DNA of 64,000 bases from contig OY294068.1 in assembly GCA_958510875.1 (NCBI GenBank), positions 202,355,997 to 202,419,996 on the forward strand, written 5' to 3'. The stretch is from Endomychus coccineus (taxonomy: Eukaryota > Arthropoda > Insecta > Coleoptera > Endomychidae). The position numbers and the translations under genes were made by a program. The notes below the pieces were generated by a model, which saw only the letters and a program-made list of their open reading frames with translations, did no database searches and was not told the origin of the DNA. Below, in pieces: positions 60,321 to 64,000 of this stretch; the stretch's first letter is position 1; every line of letters starts with the position of its first letter.

Positions 60321-62304
60321 TAGATAAAATCAGGGAAAGTAATTTACAACTATAATCCACCCTCTAGTAGGTTATAATCGTAACTGTTTGATGGTTATTA
60401 AAACGTCAATTGCAACGAATATTCCTTTATCGCTTTTCCTTTGTTGTCCAATAGTGAGAAATTTATAATCAGTGGGAAATTTTCTCGATCTCGATCTCGA
60501 TCTCGATCTCGATAGTGAACATATCGAATCAATAGATGGCAGAATAAGGACAATGATCTTTAAGCATCAAGAATTAACATTGTAATGAATAAGCAAACTG
60601 GAAATTACGCAAATCTATAATATTTCTAATAAAACGAATCAACTGTTACTTCCTAATAATCTCTACAATATACTGATGAAATTACGTTTACGATGGAAAA
60701 ATCCATAAGAAATTGCAACATAATTAATAACACCACATCTTCCACAACTCAATAATTAGATAACGCTATATTGGTAAAAACAGATCATGCAAAGATGTAT
60801 AATTCACCATTATAGCTAATAGTATAACATATTTAACGATTTCGATAAGAAGTAGGTACTGCCGCAATTTTCTTAATTCACATTTCCTTTCGTGGATGAA
60901 AATGATGAGCGTTTAAACGTTATAGATGTTTTACTCACCGTTTTAAAGCATAAGTGGGTATATAATTTAGTTATCTTATGGCTGAACAGCTTACCTGAAA
61001 CAAAAACAAAAATAATATCAACAACTCGCATAAATAATATAAAAATATTCAAACGTAGAATAAACATATTATAAATATAAAGAGTATTCATTCTCCATGT
61101 AGCTATTTCTATGATTACATCACCATATATAATCATTAATCATTTCGGATCATTCTCACTTCTGATTGAATATAAATTCAATGAATAAACTTTTTAGCCT
61201 TCAGATGAAACAGTAACGTGGATCTTAGTACATTTTCATTCAATAAAACTAAGACCCTGCTTACTTTCTTTCCAAAATATTTATTCACTAATCGAGGTAT
61301 AATTCTTTTACTTCAAAATTACTCCCTGAAATGTCATAAAACAAATTAAAATACCAAAGTAAAGATGCATAAGCTGCTTCAATAGATTTGATATTGTTAA
61401 TGACTCTGTGAAGCGTCAAATGGAATTAGATTCATGATTTATGATCATATATAACTAACACACTCTTCTATATCTTTGGTGTAGTAGTTAGAATTGAATA
61501 TTTCGTAGAATTTCATGAATAACAACATGATAGGCAATACGTTTAAATTATTGTCTAATTTTTCTGGGAATCCTTCTAGTACATTCACGAAAGCACATAT
61601 TGTTATGTAGACGTCATTTTGACAAGTACATTATGATGAAGATAGGTTGTAAGGAGTTTTCAAGTTTTGTTTGGATTTAATGGCTTCTGCAATGTTGTCG
61701 TAAATCATTCAAAATTGATTTGCTTTACTGAAATGTCCTATGCAATGCACCGCGGATGCATATTGTTCAAGACACTTTGAAGAGAATATTCCACTGGACC
61801 TATATTCTAATCATAAATTATTTATTTTAATAAGTTCGCATTTGATCAGTAAGTCGAAAATAGGACCTAATTTTGGGGGTTTATTGCAGTTATTTTGCTA
61901 TAATATCTATGATCATTTGAAATTTGCAACAGTATTGAAATGAAATGCAATCAAACATTTTGATAGATGTATTTTTCTAGTTTGCTTCTGCAATTCGAGA
62001 TTTAAACACATGAAAAATTCAAAAGTTATAAGGCTTTTCTATTGGAATATGAGCTGCAGACACAACATACAATCATTCTGGACGTATAATCGAAGCTGAA
62101 TCATGAATTCAAATTAATTATGTATTATATCGCATTAATTCAACAGCGTTAATATGAAAAATGACTTGTTGAACATCCATTTTATATTGAATGACAGCAG
62201 GCATATCAGCAATCAATATCTAAGTGCAAGATTATTGTGTTGAAAATCCGCCTACAAAATCTGGATTTTCACTGAAAACTGAAATATACGTTTTGAATCT
62301 TTCT
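60321..62304. other. intergenic AT-rich sequence
   Basis: Nothing recognised other than the hexanucleotide array at 60483-60512. Confidence 0.4.
60483..60512. repeat. (TCTCGA)5 hexanucleotide array
   Basis: Five perfect tandem units, followed by TAGTGAAC. Confidence 0.9.
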
Positions 62305-62312
62305 GAATCTAA

Positions 62313-63405
62313 TTGAGATGTCTGTGTGAGCAAAACTTTGACTGTGTCAATCATTCTATACTACTAGAAAAACTTGCCAAATACAACTTTTCAACTGAAT
62401 TCATAACTCTTATTAACTCATACCTAACAAACAGATCTCAAATAGTAACTCTAAATAATGTAAGATCTTCAGAAAATCCAATAGTTATGGGTGTACCACA
62501 AGGCTCAATCGTAGGACCCACACTATTCTTGATATATATAAATGATTTCGTAGACTACCTAAAGGAGGCAAACTGCGAGCTTTTTGCTGATGACTCAACT
62601 GCATCAGTATGTGGAGAAAATTTAAAAGAGGTAGAAGAAAATAATATATTGATACAATCAAAAGCCAAAAACTGGTTAAGTGCTAACAAACTAACATTAA
62701 ATGTTAATAAAACTGTAAAAATTTTGTTCACTCTGAGGCAAAACCATAATCTTGAGAGTACTAATTACACCAAATTTCTAGGTGTGTATATTGACCACCA
62801 CCTAACTTGGAATAAGCAAGCACAATATGTGGCAAATAAACTTTGTAGCCATGTTTTCCTCCTGAGGGGTTTGAGGGGTGTTGTGTCTGGTAACGTCCTA
62901 AAAACTGCATATCATGCTCTAATAGGCTCTACTCTCAATTATGGTTTAATTCTATGGGGAAACTGCTCTCAACGTGAAAGAATATTTCGTCTGTAGCGTA
63001 GAGCTGTGAGAGTTCTTTCAGGTCTAGGGTACAGAGCAGATTGTAGGAATGCGTTTAAAAAACTTCAAATAATGACTTTTCCATCCCTATATATATATAT
63101 ATATATCATTGCCTCCTCTTTGTTCAAAATAATGCCAAAGAGTTATGTAGAAGACATTCATAATTATGACACCAGGTAAAAACATAATATTAGACAAAAT
63201 TTCCTCAGACTTAGTACATCTAGAACAGGGATCAATTTTACTGCACATCAATTATTCAACTTATTGCCCCCTCAAATGCAGACATTGCCACTAAATATAT
63301 TCAAATCTAAATTAAAGTCAATTTTACTAGAAAACTCCTTTTATTCGATTTCTGAATTTAAAGCTTTTAATTTTAATATAATATTTCAAGTTACTCTGAT
63401 GAGTT
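62313..63405 (+). pseudogene. non-LTR reverse transcriptase, palm to C-terminus
   Basis: The 227-codon open part starts at FDCVNHS (residues 9-15), the residue of the catalytic SKAFDCVNH block. GVPQGSIVGPTLF (residues 60-72) and FADD (91-94) are intact, TKFLGVYIDHHLTWNK and LNYGLILWGNCSQRERIF follow. A TAG at 62994-62996 ends the open part; the same frame continues RRAVRVLSGLGYRADCRNAF, has an expanded (TA)n at 63089-63106, another stop near 63177, and ends near 63405. The starting ATG is not original. Not functional. Confidence 0.85.
63089..63106 (+). repeat. (TA)n microsatellite inside RT coding sequence
   Basis: About nine TA units at the place where related RTs encode PSLYIYE (TTCCATCCCTATATATA...). 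The TATATA codon run Tyr-Ile-Tyr has probably expanded by slippage. Confidence 0.8.
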
Positions 63406-63594
63406 AATAATATTTTAATAACTCTATTTGATATACTGCTTTTTACCACTGACTGTATTTTAAATGTTAATAGTCTAAAGATTGTAATTAAATTTGATAT
63501 GACGAGTGTAAAAATAATTTTATGTATATTTTTTAACACAATAAAGATTACTTACATACTTACTTACTTACTTACTAAATTATAAATCAAAATG

Positions 63595-63850
63595 TGCCTG
63601 TTTAAATACTATTTGGGGATAATAATGTAAACAATGGGTGGAGATAAATTGGAATTCAATAAATTGCTTTTTCGTTTATACATTTCCATCCTCTCTAAAT
63701 TACCTAGATATTTGTCAGTACTGTGTTTCAGAAGTGATTAACTTTCTTGAGAAATAGTGTGACCGGTATTCGAAATATGTTCAGCTAACGCTGATTTTTT
63801 ACCACTATTTTTCTTTATATGGGCAAAATGTTTCTTATAATCGGAAACTT
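63595..63850 (-). pseudogene. second PLE family: GIY-YIG second half
   Basis: Minus strand reads YKKHFAHIKKNSGKKSALAE, HISNTGHTISQES, a stop, then KYLGNLERMEMYKRKSNLLN and PIVYIIPK with a stop. This is the helix and C-terminal half of a GIY-YIG nuclease, of a PLE family unlike copies 1-3. The 3' end lies next to the tail of the non-LTR element. Confidence 0.75.
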
Positions 63851-64000
63851 TATCAAGGGTGTTTAGGCAACACCTTTGTTAAAGTTTTCGATTTCAACAA
63901 ATCTGGGATTTACAAAATCAATTGTGAGTCGTGTACAAAATGTTATGTGGGTCAAACTAGAAGGAACATTGTAACTCGTTATAAGGAACATTTTGCCCAT
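63851..64000 (+). pseudogene. second PLE family: GIY-YIG first half, runs off the window
   Basis: Plus strand reads SGIYKINCESCTKCYVGQT (63902 onward), containing both the GIY and YIG-equivalent strands, then RRNIVTRYKEHFAH at the very end of the window. The last 18 bp match, in inverted orientation, the start of the minus-strand piece at about 63820-63840. Probably continues past 64000. Confidence 0.8.

Larger units (their letters stand above)
62305..63578 (+). mobile_element. 5'-truncated non-LTR retrotransposon (Jockey/CR1-like), (ACTT)n tail
   Basis: About 1.27 kb, beginning inside the RT catalytic block and ending with AATAAA (63541-63546) and an (ACTT)n tail (about 63549-63577). No RNase H. 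No target-site duplication that I can see. A different family from the element at 10793 (different tail repeat and protein). Confidence 0.8.

Noticed and set aside
1..64000. CRISPR array, bacterial operons, phage or origin features
   Set aside because: No regularly spaced repeats with unique spacers, no ribosome-binding-site organised genes; the retrotransposon content is eukaryotic.

Overview
The window looks like AT-rich, repeat-dominated DNA from an arthropod nuclear genome, probably an insect. It carries a mariner relic, several clades of decayed non-LTR retrotransposons, Penelope-like elements (PLEs) and hammerhead-ribozyme motifs, with short microsatellites and no long open frame that reads as a host gene. 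I recognise no complete protein-coding gene and no convincing host exon. Everything identifiable is transposon-derived and nearly all of it is broken.

Layout. 0-7.1 kb: a non-LTR RT/RNase H remnant split by a small palindromic element carrying two opposed hammerhead motifs; RT-tail relics on both strands; a second copy of the palindromic element; a further hammerhead motif. 10.36-14.05 kb: a PLE (minus strand, 13-bp target-site duplication) into which a 2.7-kb endonuclease/RT non-LTR element has inserted. 16-17 kb: RNase H end of another non-LTR element. 17.55-17.8 kb: a second foldback family with hammerhead-like centres and a 12-bp duplication. 19.2-19.5 kb: third copy of the first foldback family. 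21.8-22.3 kb: local direct duplication. 23.77-24.5 kb: internally deleted mariner. 25.4-27.1 kb: 1.7-kb foldback element with 650-bp arms. 31.64-32.52 kb: PLE copy with an open GIY-YIG tail, a well-preserved hammerhead motif and a 13-bp duplication. 37.2, 52.0 and 55.5 kb: three copies of a ~600-bp family with an internal tRNA-like module. 44.9-45.5 kb: inverted-repeat MITE. 49.9, 53.4 and 54.6-55.5 kb: more non-LTR relics. 57.2-58.0 kb: CpG-richer island, the best place to look for host regulatory or 5'-exon sequence. 59.7-60.3 kb: third PLE copy. 62.3-63.6 kb: 5'-truncated non-LTR element. 63.6-64.0 kb: two opposed pieces of a different PLE.

How parts fit together. The most interesting pattern is shared by the PLEs and the small foldback elements: the 5' end is an inverted partial copy of the 3' end, a type I hammerhead core with a very short self-complementary stem III lies in the repeated segment, and insertions are flanked by 12-13 bp direct repeats (five independent cases). 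This suggests that the foldback elements are non-autonomous passengers mobilised by PLE machinery, resembling inverted dimers of retrozyme-like units. That link is inference; the direct repeats, inverted repeats and ribozyme cores are visible in the sequence.
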